From Planctomycetia bacterium (GTDB lineage Bacteria > Planctomycetota > Phycisphaerae > Phycisphaerales > SM1A02): a stretch of 16,078 nucleotides of DNA. The DNA is taken from assembly GCA_005799205.1 (NCBI GenBank), contig SYHM01000219.1, positions 1-16,078 of the forward strand, in the 5' to 3' direction. Numbering within the stretch: the first letter of the stretch is position 1; the number at the start of each line of letters is the position of its first letter. Below the pieces are notes generated by a model. It had not been told where the DNA came from, did not search any database, and saw only the letters and a program-made list of their open reading frames with translations. Of this stretch, positions 1-7,115 are shown one piece after another. The position numbers and the translations under genes are program-made.

Positions 1-1204
1 GAACCTGTGTGCCATGGCTCTGGCTCGTTGCCCCTGGGACTCCATCGCTCTCGTAGAGCAGATCACCGTTGTACAGCACTTCGATGTCGAAGTGCGCCCG
101 AAAGCCCTGTTCAAGTGCCTGCACTGTGCGATCGATGCTCATCAGCGCGAGAAACGCCCCAGACCCATCTGGGGGTACAGCAGCAATCAGCGTCGATTGC
201 TTGCCGTTGAAGGTCACGGGACCACCAACGGCAACTCGCGTCGACTCTCGTGCGCGGTCGAGCACGTCGTCGCGCACGTGCGGGGGTGCAAGCGCAGAAG
301 GGCTCGCAGGAGCGATCCCATCGGGAGTGTCGATCCATGAAGCAGACCCTGCATGACTGACCCACTCAAGCGCGAGCAACTCTGGAAACTCATCAAAGCA
401 CGCTTCGGCTCTAGTTGACAGCACTTGCGGCGGGGTTGCGGGCGGGCCACTCGACGAGGCGTCAAACTCGGCGAAGCCGCTCAAGAGCGTCGCGAGGCGT
501 GCCTGCAGGTGTGCGGCAACAGCTTGTTCAACGAGATCCGCATGCAATCCCAAGGCGTGTCGCTCTGTGTTGCGAAGTTTGTGCCACGCGCCAAGCGAAA
601 GTGAGATCGCAATGACTGTGAGGACGAGACCAATCCAGCGAGGCATACCCAGGCTTCGTTCAGGAGCATCGGACCACGCTCGCGCAAGCAGTGCAAGGCC
701 AGAGACCGCTAACGCAAGAGCGGTCAAGAGTGGGATCGCAGCAAGTTGATCGGAAGTTAAGAGCAGAGTCGCCGTTGGGGCCGTCGGCGCGCACGCAACG
801 TAGAGCGTGAGACCAACAAGAGCGCACGCCGCGAGTGCCGCTGGCCACCGACCTCTCGTCGCGCGAAGGGTCGCACTGAGACCACCGACCGCGACGAAGG
901 CGATCGCCGCCATCATTCCGGTTGATGTGAGCGTGTTGGGAACGACGAGCCCCGCGATCGCTGCGCCGAGCAAAAGCGCAAGAAGCACTTGCGCTGCGAG
1001 CGTCCACCACTTCCATCGAGGCAGCAGCGTGACAAGTCCTGCGACAATGAGCAACGTCGCCAGCAGCGATCGAACGAGCTCTGATTCGATTTCAGGTTCG
1101 CGAACTCCTCCTGAGGGCAGAACAAGCGTTGAAAGCCCAGAGATGCCCGCGACAACCGCTGCGCCGGCGCAGATCAACGAGAGAGTTCGAAGCGGGCGGG
1201 TCAT
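1..1204 (-). CDS. Polytopic membrane sensor-like protein, 3'-truncated by the window edge
   Basis: I translated 401 residues from ATG at 1204 without meeting a stop; the gene runs off the left edge. Residues 1 to about 206 hold roughly seven hydrophobic segments (about 9-29, 45-62, 68-88, 97-113, 120-138, 150-174, 188-206). A soluble region from about 207 follows, beginning with a helix (KLRNTERHALGLHADLVEQA) and containing FPELLALEWV near 273-282. A seven-helix module, a helical linker and an LALEWV-type segment recall membrane-bound sensors with CHASE-like extracytoplasmic domains, which usually continue into PAS, histidine kinase or GGDEF output. The output part lies outside the window, so its class is unknown. 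The ATG overlaps the TGA of the upstream GH63 gene by 4 nt (ATGA), implying translational coupling. The membrane protein and gene reading are firm; the sensor function is inference. Confidence 0.75.
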   Translation of the reverse strand, partial: MTRPLRTLSLICAGAAVVAGISGLSTLVLPSGGVREPEIESELVRSLLATLLIVAGLVTLLPRWKWWTLAAQVLLALLLGAAIAGLVVPNTLTSTGMMAAIAFVAVGGLSATLRATRGRWPAALAACALVGLTLYVACAPTAPTATLLLTSDQLAAIPLLTALALAVSGLALLARAWSDAPERSLGMPRWIGLVLTVIAISLSLGAWHKLRNTERHALGLHADLVEQAVAAHLQARLATLLSGFAEFDASSSGPPATPPQVLSTRAEACFDEFPELLALEWVSHAGSASWIDTPDGIAPASPSALAPPHVRDDVLDRARESTRVAVGGPVTFNGKQSTLIAAVPPDGSGAFLALMSIDRTVQALEQGFRAHFDIEVLYNGDLLYESDGVPGATSQSHGTQV

Positions 1205-3849
1205 GTCGGAGTCTTGTTCGACGCGAACTGGGAGATCAGTGACGCAATCATCGAGGTCCAGCCAGTCTGATGCGAGGCGCCGCAGCCTCGACCAGTGTTG
1301 CCGTCAAAGTACTCGTGAAAGAGGACGAATTCTTGAAAACGCACGTCCCCCTGAACCTTGGGGTGATCGCCGAGCGATGGGCGCCGACCTTGTCCGTTTC
1401 GTTGAAAGAGTTTCAGGAGTCGCTTCGCGACTTCCTTCGCCGCCTCTCGCAGTGTGACATTCGTTCCAGAACCCACTGGACACTCGATGAGGAACTCGTC
1501 GCCGTAGTAGTCGTGAAACTTCATAAGGCTCTCAATCAGGAGTGCGTTGACTGGAAACCAGATTGGGCCACGCCAATTGCTATTGCCCCCGAAGGCCGCA
1601 GTTTGCCCCTCCGCAGCCTCGTATCGCACAGACAAACTCTCGCCGTCATGCCAGAAGACATAGGGCGAGTTCTCGAGCGCACGTGACATCGACCGAATTC
1701 CGAACTCTGAAAGAAACTGCGTCTCGTCAAGCGCGCGTCTGAGTAGGCACTTCATTCGGTGCCCACGCAAGAGCGAGAAGAGACGCTGATCTCCTCGCCC
1801 GGCTGCGTTCCAGTGCGATACAAGGTTTGCGAGGTCTGGACGATTCTCAAAAAACCACTCGACTCGCGCTTTGAATTCTGGCAGCTTTGCCATGACTTCA
1901 GGCTGCATGACATAGACAGCGGTGAGCGGTAGGAGTCCCACAATGGACTGCACTCGCAGCGGGACAGTTGTCCCATCTGGAAAGCGCAGCCGGTCGTAAT
2001 AGAACTTATCTGTGTCATCCCACAATCCTTCACCCGTTCCGGCGAAGTCTGCCATCGCGGCGGCGATTCCGAGAAAGTGCTCGAAGAACTTCGTCGCCAT
2101 GTCCTGGTACACGGGATCATCCGCCGCAAGTTCAACCGCGATGCGCATCATGTTCAGCGCGAACATGCCCATCCATGCGGTGCCGTCCGCTTGTTGCAGC
2201 GTGGCGCCTGATGGGAGAGTTGCACTGCGATCAAAGACCCCAACGTTGTCGAGTCCAAGAAATCCGCCGGCGAACAAATTGCGGCCGTCAGCATCTTTGC
2301 GATTCACCCACCATGTGAAATTGATGAGCAATCGGTGGAAGGCGCGCCGCAAGAACTCGTAGTCGGGTCGGCCAGACTGCGCTGCGTCGCTCTCGAAGAT
2401 GCGCATCGCTGCCCATGCATGCACGGGTGGGTTCACATCGCCAAACGACCACTCGTACGCAGGAATCTGACCGTTGGCGTGCATCGAGCGGTCGAGCGTG
2501 AGGTGAAGCAACTGCGACTTCGCCTGCTCGGCATCGATCGCAGCGAGCGCGACGCAGTGAAAAGCAAGGTCCCAGGAGGCGAACCATGGATACTCCCACG
2601 AGTCGGGCATGCAGTAAATGAAGTGATTGGTCAGGTGCTGCCACTGCGCATTTCGTTGACTGCAGCGTTCGTTCGGCGGATGCGGCAGCGCAGGATCACC
2701 CTGCAGCCACTTGCGCACATCGTAAATGTAAGTCTGTTGACTCCAGAGCAGCCCCGCCCAGGCTTGTCGTTGGATCGCCTTGACATCGTCGTCGGCAACG
2801 TTCGATTGCTTCGAACGATAGAACTCATCTGCGTCGGCCTTTCGTGCCACCATGACTGCATCGAAGTGATCGAAAGGATTCGTCATCCCCCGAGGTGCGA
2901 GGCGCGCCCGAATCGTGTGCGATTGTCCGGCGGGAATCGTCAGTGTGTAGTGGGCGGCCATCTTCGTGCCGCGACGGTCAGGATTGACCGCTTCGGCATC
3001 GCCATGCACGACGGCATCGTTGATGCCATCCTTGAACGTGCGTCCGTTACGCGGATGTTGATTCAACCGCACATCATTGGTCTCGTTCTCGCAGAACAGC
3101 AGTTCGGGAGTGCCATCGAAATGCAATTGCATGGCGCCAAGGCGTTCATGGGTGACATCGACGCGGCCATCCGCGGCAGCGAATCCGCTCAGGGGACGCG
3201 CGGCGGTCCAAGCCCACACATTGCGAAAGAGCGCTGTTGGCAGCAGATGCAGCGTGGCCGTTTCTGGTGCACGGTTGTGCACAGTGATCCGAATCAAGAT
3301 GTCTGTCGGAGAGGCTTTGGCGTACGTCACAACGACATCGAAGTACCGATCGTCATCGAAGATCCCAGTGTCGAGCAGTTCGAACTCGCGCTCAAGCTTG
3401 CTGCGCCTCGCATTCACACGCACAAGTTCGTTGTATGGGAAGGCGCGCTGCGGATACTTGTAGAGCATCGTCTGCCACGCCCCGCTTGGAAGCGCGTCGA
3501 GGAACCAGTACTCCTCTTTCACGTCTTCGCCATGATTGCCCTCGGAATTCGTCAAGCCGAAGAGCCGCTCCTTCAGAATCGGATCGTTGCCGTTCCACAT
3601 CGCGACTGAGAGGCAGAGGTCTTGCCGTTCGTCGCAGAATCCGGCGAGTCCATCTTCACCCCAGCGGTATGCGCGACTGCGAGCATGATCATGTGGGAAG
3701 AACTCCCATGCGGTGCCATTCACCGAATAATCTTCGCGCACCGTTCCCCACTGCCGATCGGAAAGGTACGGCCCGAATGTGCGCCATGCCACGCCAGCGC
3801 GGTGCATCTCGTTGAGTCGCAATTGCTCAGCGGTGACTGGGGTGGTCAT
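1201..3849 (-). CDS. MGH1-like / GH63-family glucosidase
   Basis: This 882-residue protein matches the bacterial MGH1-like group of GH63, alpha-glucosidases with an N-terminal beta-sandwich and a C-terminal (alpha/alpha)6 barrel. Family landmarks are WRTFGPYLSDRQWGTVREDY at 22-41, PHDHARSRAYRWGEDGLAG at 52-70, KERLFGLTNSEGNHGEDVKE at 93-112 and LLDTGIFDDDRYFDV at 158-172. In the barrel, PWFASWDLAFH (421-431) carries a likely catalytic Asp427, NWRGPIWFPVN is at 758-768, and LFHEYFDGNTG (843-853) carries a likely catalytic Glu846. There is no signal peptide, so it is probably cytoplasmic and works on glucan oligosaccharides or a glucosylated solute; the exact substrate cannot be read. An open frame extends 104 codons upstream to 4161, but I chose ATG 3849: the family similarity begins there, a GAGGAG site precedes it, and the extension is antisense-like sequence inside the debranching-enzyme gene. 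Its end overlaps the membrane sensor gene. Confidence 0.9.
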   Translation of the reverse strand: MTTPVTAEQLRLNEMHRAGVAWRTFGPYLSDRQWGTVREDYSVNGTAWEFFPHDHARSRAYRWGEDGLAGFCDERQDLCLSVAMWNGNDPILKERLFGLTNSEGNHGEDVKEEYWFLDALPSGAWQTMLYKYPQRAFPYNELVRVNARRSKLEREFELLDTGIFDDDRYFDVVVTYAKASPTDILIRITVHNRAPETATLHLLPTALFRNVWAWTAARPLSGFAAADGRVDVTHERLGAMQLHFDGTPELLFCENETNDVRLNQHPRNGRTFKDGINDAVVHGDAEAVNPDRRGTKMAAHYTLTIPAGQSHTIRARLAPRGMTNPFDHFDAVMVARKADADEFYRSKQSNVADDDVKAIQRQAWAGLLWSQQTYIYDVRKWLQGDPALPHPPNERCSQRNAQWQHLTNHFIYCMPDSWEYPWFASWDLAFHCVALAAIDAEQAKSQLLHLTLDRSMHANGQIPAYEWSFGDVNPPVHAWAAMRIFESDAAQSGRPDYEFLRRAFHRLLINFTWWVNRKDADGRNLFAGGFLGLDNVGVFDRSATLPSGATLQQADGTAWMGMFALNMMRIAVELAADDPVYQDMATKFFEHFLGIAAAMADFAGTGEGLWDDTDKFYYDRLRFPDGTTVPLRVQSIVGLLPLTAVYVMQPEVMAKLPEFKARVEWFFENRPDLANLVSHWNAAGRGDQRLFSLLRGHRMKCLLRRALDETQFLSEFGIRSMSRALENSPYVFWHDGESLSVRYEAAEGQTAAFGGNSNWRGPIWFPVNALLIESLMKFHDYYGDEFLIECPVGSGTNVTLREAAKEVAKRLLKLFQRNGQGRRPSLGDHPKVQGDVRFQEFVLFHEYFDGNTGRGCGASHQTGWTSMIASLISQFASNKTPT

Positions 3850-3852
3850 TGG

Positions 3853-3858
3853 CTCCTC
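3853..3858 (-). promoter_or_regulatory. Shine-Dalgarno of the GH63 gene
   Basis: GAGGAG on the minus strand lies 3 nt before ATG 3849 and overlaps the TGA stop (3859-3857) of the debranching-enzyme gene. Ribosomes ending the upstream gene stop on this site, consistent with coupled translation. It also decides the start against the 104-codon upstream extension. Confidence 0.7.
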
Positions 3859-5908
3859 ACGTGTGGTGTCCGTTCGTAGTGTTGTGAGGCGGTAATGCAT
3901 CAACACTCGTTGGCGGCAACTCGTGGAGCGCTTCGAGGAGGGCCGCAACACTCCACGCTTGCGCGAAGCAGCCACCGGGCTCGTGCGGTGGATCTCCACT
4001 AAAAACCTCGCTGACTGTGCCGAGACCGGCTTCGCGCAGGTGATTCGCGAATGCTGCCATGAAGTCTGCGATCGCTTCACGATCGCCGTAGACGCCAAAG
4101 TGACTGAAGATGAGTGGGGCGAAGAGCCATGGCCAGACGGTCCCTTGGTGATATGCCTCATCGCGCTCGACTGGTGTGCCTCGGTAGGTGCCGCGGTACG
4201 CCCTGTCGGCGGGATCGAGGGTGCGAAGTCCTTGCGGCGTACGCAGACGAGTCATGCACACATCGACGATTGCTCTGCGTTGGCCAACGGGAAGCAGCGC
4301 GTCGCCACAAGCCGCTGCGAAGAGTTGATTCGGGCGGATTGACGCATCGTTGCCGTGCGGTCCATCGATGACATCGAAGCAGCACGACTGCAGCGGGTTC
4401 CAGAACTGACCAAAACTCGTTTGCGCCCTCTGCGCAGCCGCGGCGTATTCGTCGCCAGATTCGCCAAGTGCCAGCGCAAGTTGAGTCATCGCGCGCAGCG
4501 CTTGCTGCCAGAACGCGTTGATTTCGACAGGTTTGCCGATGCGCGGAGTGATCACGCGGCCGCCGATCATCGCGTCCATCCACGTCAGTTGAACCCCGAG
4601 TTCTCCAGCGCGCAAAAGCCCATCGCGTGGATCGACTGCGATGCCGTGCCGAGCGCCAGCGGTGTATGCCGTGATGATTGACTGAAGACCTGCCCACAGC
4701 GAACGCAGCCACACGAGGTCGTGACTCAGCGCGAATGTGCGGCGAGTCGCCTCAATCATGAGCAGTGGGGCATCGACCGCGTTGTACTCGAGCGCGTCCG
4801 TGGGATGGTCGGGGAATCGATTCGGCAACATGCCATGATCGAGGAAGTCCGCGTAGGTCGAGATGGCGAGCTGGGCCTCAGCAAGTCGGCCTGAGGCGAG
4901 TAGCAACCCAGGAATCGAGAACATCGCATCACGACTCCAGTCTGCAAACCACGGATACCCAGCAAGAATGGATCGCCCCGCGCTGCCGCAGGGGCGAGTG
5001 CGCGTCACGACGAATTGGTCGCCTGCGTACAACAACTGACGAACGGCGGGAAAGTCGCCACGTGCACGGTTTGCTGCGGTCAGTGCTGCGAGTCGCGCGC
5101 GTTCGGTGTCGAGTGGAGCATCGGCAGCGACTGATCCTTGTGCAGCGGTCGATGCGGTGAGAAGCGATGTTGTTCCTGGATCCATCACGAGCGACAGTGT
5201 CGCGGCGTGCCAGAGTGCATCGGTCGAGTCGTATCCACGTGCGGCGTCGTCGCGCAAGTGATAGTCGTGCCACCAAACGCCAGTGGGGGTCGGCACCGAT
5301 CGATCACACTGCACGAAGAGACTGAGCTCTGGATCGTCGCTCGTTGATGACCACTGCAACGATACTCCGCGCTCGACTTTCGAAATGATCGGGGTCGCTC
5401 CCTGCACCGAGCCAAGGCTGTGATGCGATCGACGATCGACCAAGATTCCCAGCTCAAGTTCGAGCGCGCTCGACGCCTGCAGCAGCGTCCAATGTTGGCA
5501 GACCGTATTGTGACCCTGCACCATGAAGAGTCGGCGCTCGAGCAGCGCGTCGGCGAACGACCACTGCCAGACCGGGATGGATTCTTCGAGATAAAACCGC
5601 TGCAGCCACAGATGCCCCTGAGGAGCGATCGATCGATCGCTCCATTCACTTGCTGCGAGTGGGTAGCGCACTCCTCGATAGATCGCGCAGGGAGCGCACT
5701 CGCCCAGGAGCAATGTTCGCGCGGCGGGTCCATTCGTCGCGGCAATGAGAAGCGCGTGATATCGACGTGTCCGCAGTCCGCCAATAGTCCCCGCGGCATA
5801 GCCGCCAAGCCCATTTGTGACGAGCCACTCACGGGTGAATGCCTCATCTCCGTTGCAGACCACCCGTCCGAAGTCGACGAAGGTGGTTGCAAGGGGAGCG
5901 TGCCTCAT
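3857..5908 (-). CDS. Glycogen debranching enzyme, archaeal/bacterial GDE type (amylo-alpha-1,6-glucosidase, GH133-like)
   Basis: This 683-residue protein hydrolyses alpha-1,6 branch points of glycogen or a related alpha-glucan. The N-terminal GDE_N-type beta domain carries the hallmark WLVTNGLGGYAAGTIGG (28-44) and TRRYHALLIA (47-56). The C-terminal (alpha/alpha)6 domain carries AGYPWFADWSRDAMFSIPG (316-334), EYNAVDAPLL (374-383), LTWMDAMIGG (441-450), PVEINAFWQQAL (460-471), RPNQLFA (525-531), RDEAYHQGTVWPWL (582-595) and SEVFSGDPPHEPGGCFAQ (633-650). The length fits the roughly 650-700 residues usual for this group. There is no signal peptide, so it is cytoplasmic. ATG 5908 is 15 nt after the prfB stop, with no strong Shine-Dalgarno. 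The GH63 gene follows after 7 nt. The pair probably forms a glucan-degradation unit: this enzyme opens branches and the GH63 enzyme trims the products. No glycogen phosphorylase or synthase is visible here. Confidence 0.93.
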   Translation of the reverse strand: MRHAPLATTFVDFGRVVCNGDEAFTREWLVTNGLGGYAAGTIGGLRTRRYHALLIAATNGPAARTLLLGECAPCAIYRGVRYPLAASEWSDRSIAPQGHLWLQRFYLEESIPVWQWSFADALLERRLFMVQGHNTVCQHWTLLQASSALELELGILVDRRSHHSLGSVQGATPIISKVERGVSLQWSSTSDDPELSLFVQCDRSVPTPTGVWWHDYHLRDDAARGYDSTDALWHAATLSLVMDPGTTSLLTASTAAQGSVAADAPLDTERARLAALTAANRARGDFPAVRQLLYAGDQFVVTRTRPCGSAGRSILAGYPWFADWSRDAMFSIPGLLLASGRLAEAQLAISTYADFLDHGMLPNRFPDHPTDALEYNAVDAPLLMIEATRRTFALSHDLVWLRSLWAGLQSIITAYTAGARHGIAVDPRDGLLRAGELGVQLTWMDAMIGGRVITPRIGKPVEINAFWQQALRAMTQLALALGESGDEYAAAAQRAQTSFGQFWNPLQSCCFDVIDGPHGNDASIRPNQLFAAACGDALLPVGQRRAIVDVCMTRLRTPQGLRTLDPADRAYRGTYRGTPVERDEAYHQGTVWPWLFAPLIFSHFGVYGDREAIADFMAAFANHLREAGLGTVSEVFSGDPPHEPGGCFAQAWSVAALLEALHELPPTSVDALPPHNTTNGHHT
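5622..5643. repeat. 22-bp perfect palindrome with three GATC sites
   Basis: The duplex is perfectly self-complementary from 5622 to 5643 around the 5632/5633 axis. Its core is CGATCGATCGATCG and it is flanked by GGAG and CTCC. It lies inside the debranching-enzyme gene, where it encodes the region around residues 89-96 (WSDRSIAP). The symmetry is seen directly; any protein binding, methylation or hairpin role is speculation. Confidence 0.6.
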
Positions 5909-5923
5909 CGGAATGCGCGTCCA

Positions 5924-7052
5924 CTACCGACTTTGATTCGCCGCGGCATCGCGCTCACGCCGTCGTCGCTTCAGTTCAGCGTCGACGAAGGCGCTGAGGT
6001 GGCCGTTGAGCACATTTTGAGGGTTCGGCTCTTCGTAGTTTGTGCGGTGGTCCTTGACGCGGTTGTCATAAAAGACATATGAGCGAATCTGGGTGCCCCA
6101 TCCACGCTCGACCTTGCCGCCTTTGGCCTCCGCGATCTCGCTATCGCGCCGTTCTTGTTCAATCTGTTCGAGCTTCGACATCAGGACGGCGAGTGCCTGC
6201 TTCTTGTTCTGCGATTGATCTCGAAAGGTATTCGCAACAACCTGAATGCCTGTCGGAAGATGCACGATGCGAATTGCGCTGGCAACCTTGTTGACATTCT
6301 GTCCACCCGGGCCGCTTGCGCGAACGAATGGGGTGATCTCAACATCGCGGTCTGGAATCTCGATGTCGGACTCTTCGAACTCAGGCGTGACATCGACGGT
6401 CGCGAATGAGGTCTGCCGTTTGCCTTCGGCATTGAATGGCGACACACGTGCGAGCCGATGCGATCCGCACTCGCACGAGCAGTAGCCGTACGCGAAGGGG
6501 CCTCGAATCGCATATGAGACTTCGGCGATTCCTGCCTCGGTTCCGAAGGTGCGGCTCATCTCTTCGACCTTGAACCCCATCGACTCCCAGTAGTAGAGGT
6601 ACATCCGCTCGAGCATCTGCGCCCAGTCGTTGGCCTCAGTCCCGCCGACCCCAGCCTGGATCGAGAAAAAGCATGCACGATGATCATGCCGATCGGACAA
6701 AAGACTCTGCAACTCAATGCGCTCCATCTTCGCCACGAGCGTGTGCAGCGTCGCGTCGACCTCTTCAAGCAGATCACGGTCATTGGCCTCTCGCGCGAGC
6801 TCAAGGCCCACAGAGGCATCAGCATGCTCCTTCACCAAGTCTTCGATTGGATCGATCATTGCCTTGATGACCTTGAGTTCGGCAATCGATTGCTGCGCCC
6901 GCCTCTGGTCGTTCCAGAAGTCGGTCTCTCCCATCATCGCTTCGAGTCGTGCTCGTTGTGAAACTTTGTCTGGGTAGTTAAAGAGAGTCGCGGATGGTTG
7001 TGATCCGCGCCTCGAGGTCGTCCAGTACAGGCTGATGCGTTTCGAAGTACAT
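5924..7052 (-). CDS. prfB: Peptide chain release factor 2 (RF2), expressed by +1 programmed frameshift
   Basis: RF2 ends translation at UGA and UAA codons. The product is 375 residues: 24 codons from ATG 7052 to CTT (6983-6981), then a +1 shift skipping the U at 6980, then AAC from 6979 to the TAG at 5926-5924. The 0-frame leader (MYFETHQPVLDDLEA...RDSL) resembles a normal RF2 N-terminal helix; without the shift translation ends at TAA, codon 25. SPF, the stop-codon-recognising tripeptide, is at 204-206 (HRLARVSPFNAEGKRQTSF), and GGQ, which triggers peptidyl-tRNA hydrolysis, is at 249-251 (SGPGGQNVNK). Another reading starts at ATG 7072 directly in the downstream frame (382 residues, no shift), but its first 33 residues look unlike RF2. 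An in-frame GTG at 7079 is a possible earlier 0-frame start. Unusual features are the UAA recoding stop and a Cys-x-Cys-x-Cys at 191-195. It heads the glucan operon and is divergent from lysS. Confidence 0.93.
6977..6983 (-). promoter_or_regulatory. prfB: RF2 programmed +1 frameshift site, CTT TAA C
   Basis: On the minus strand the 0 frame reads TCT CTT TAA C at codons 23-25. Slipping +1 on CTT gives TTT in the P site and AAC as the next codon, which leads into NYPDKVSQRARLEAM of RF2. Position (codon 25) and layout match the classical RF2 autoregulatory site CTT TGA C, but the stop is TAA. The usual Shine-Dalgarno-like stimulator (AGGGGG type) just upstream is not evident. Confidence 0.85.
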
Positions 7053-7115
7053 GTCGTGAGGGTACCGACCATTGATCACTTGGGGTTGGTTGTTTGAGAT
7101 GATCCCTATGATTCA
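7053..7115. other. Divergent prfB-lysS intergenic region
   Basis: This 63-bp gap between the divergent prfB and lysS starts is the only substantial intergenic DNA in the window and must hold the promoters of both blocks if they are transcribed from here. It is richer in A and T than its surroundings. I can point to a plausible -10 for lysS only; nothing convincing stands out for prfB. I see no operator or riboswitch. Confidence 0.6.
7086..7112 (+). promoter_or_regulatory. Candidate lysS promoter
   Basis: A good sigma70-like -10, TATGAT, lies at 7107-7112, with a weak -35-like TTGGTT at 7086-7091 (15-bp spacer). Transcription would start near 7119, on the lysS initiation codons, so the mRNA may be leaderless. 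This is a by-eye match and only suggestive. Confidence 0.35.

Noticed and set aside
1..1200. Plus-strand genes in the left 1.2 kb
   Set aside because: The plus-strand frames are antisense to the continuous membrane-protein frame, which has coherent hydrophobic helices; the plus frames do not.
2335..3609. 424-codon plus-strand open frame opposite the GH63 gene
   Set aside because: It is antisense to a well-conserved gene, shows no recognisable domain, and arises from the high-GC codon pattern of the opposite strand.
3850..4161. N-terminal extension of the GH63 protein to ATG 4161
   Set aside because: The extra 104 residues lie inside the debranching-enzyme gene in another frame and do not resemble the family; ATG 3849 has the Shine-Dalgarno.
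7053..7072. prfB start at ATG 7072 in the downstream frame, giving a 382-residue RF2 without frameshift
   Set aside because: The resulting N-terminus (MVGTLTTCTSKRISLYW...) is unlike RF2, whereas the 0 frame from 7052 gives an RF2-like helix ending exactly at CTT TAA C.
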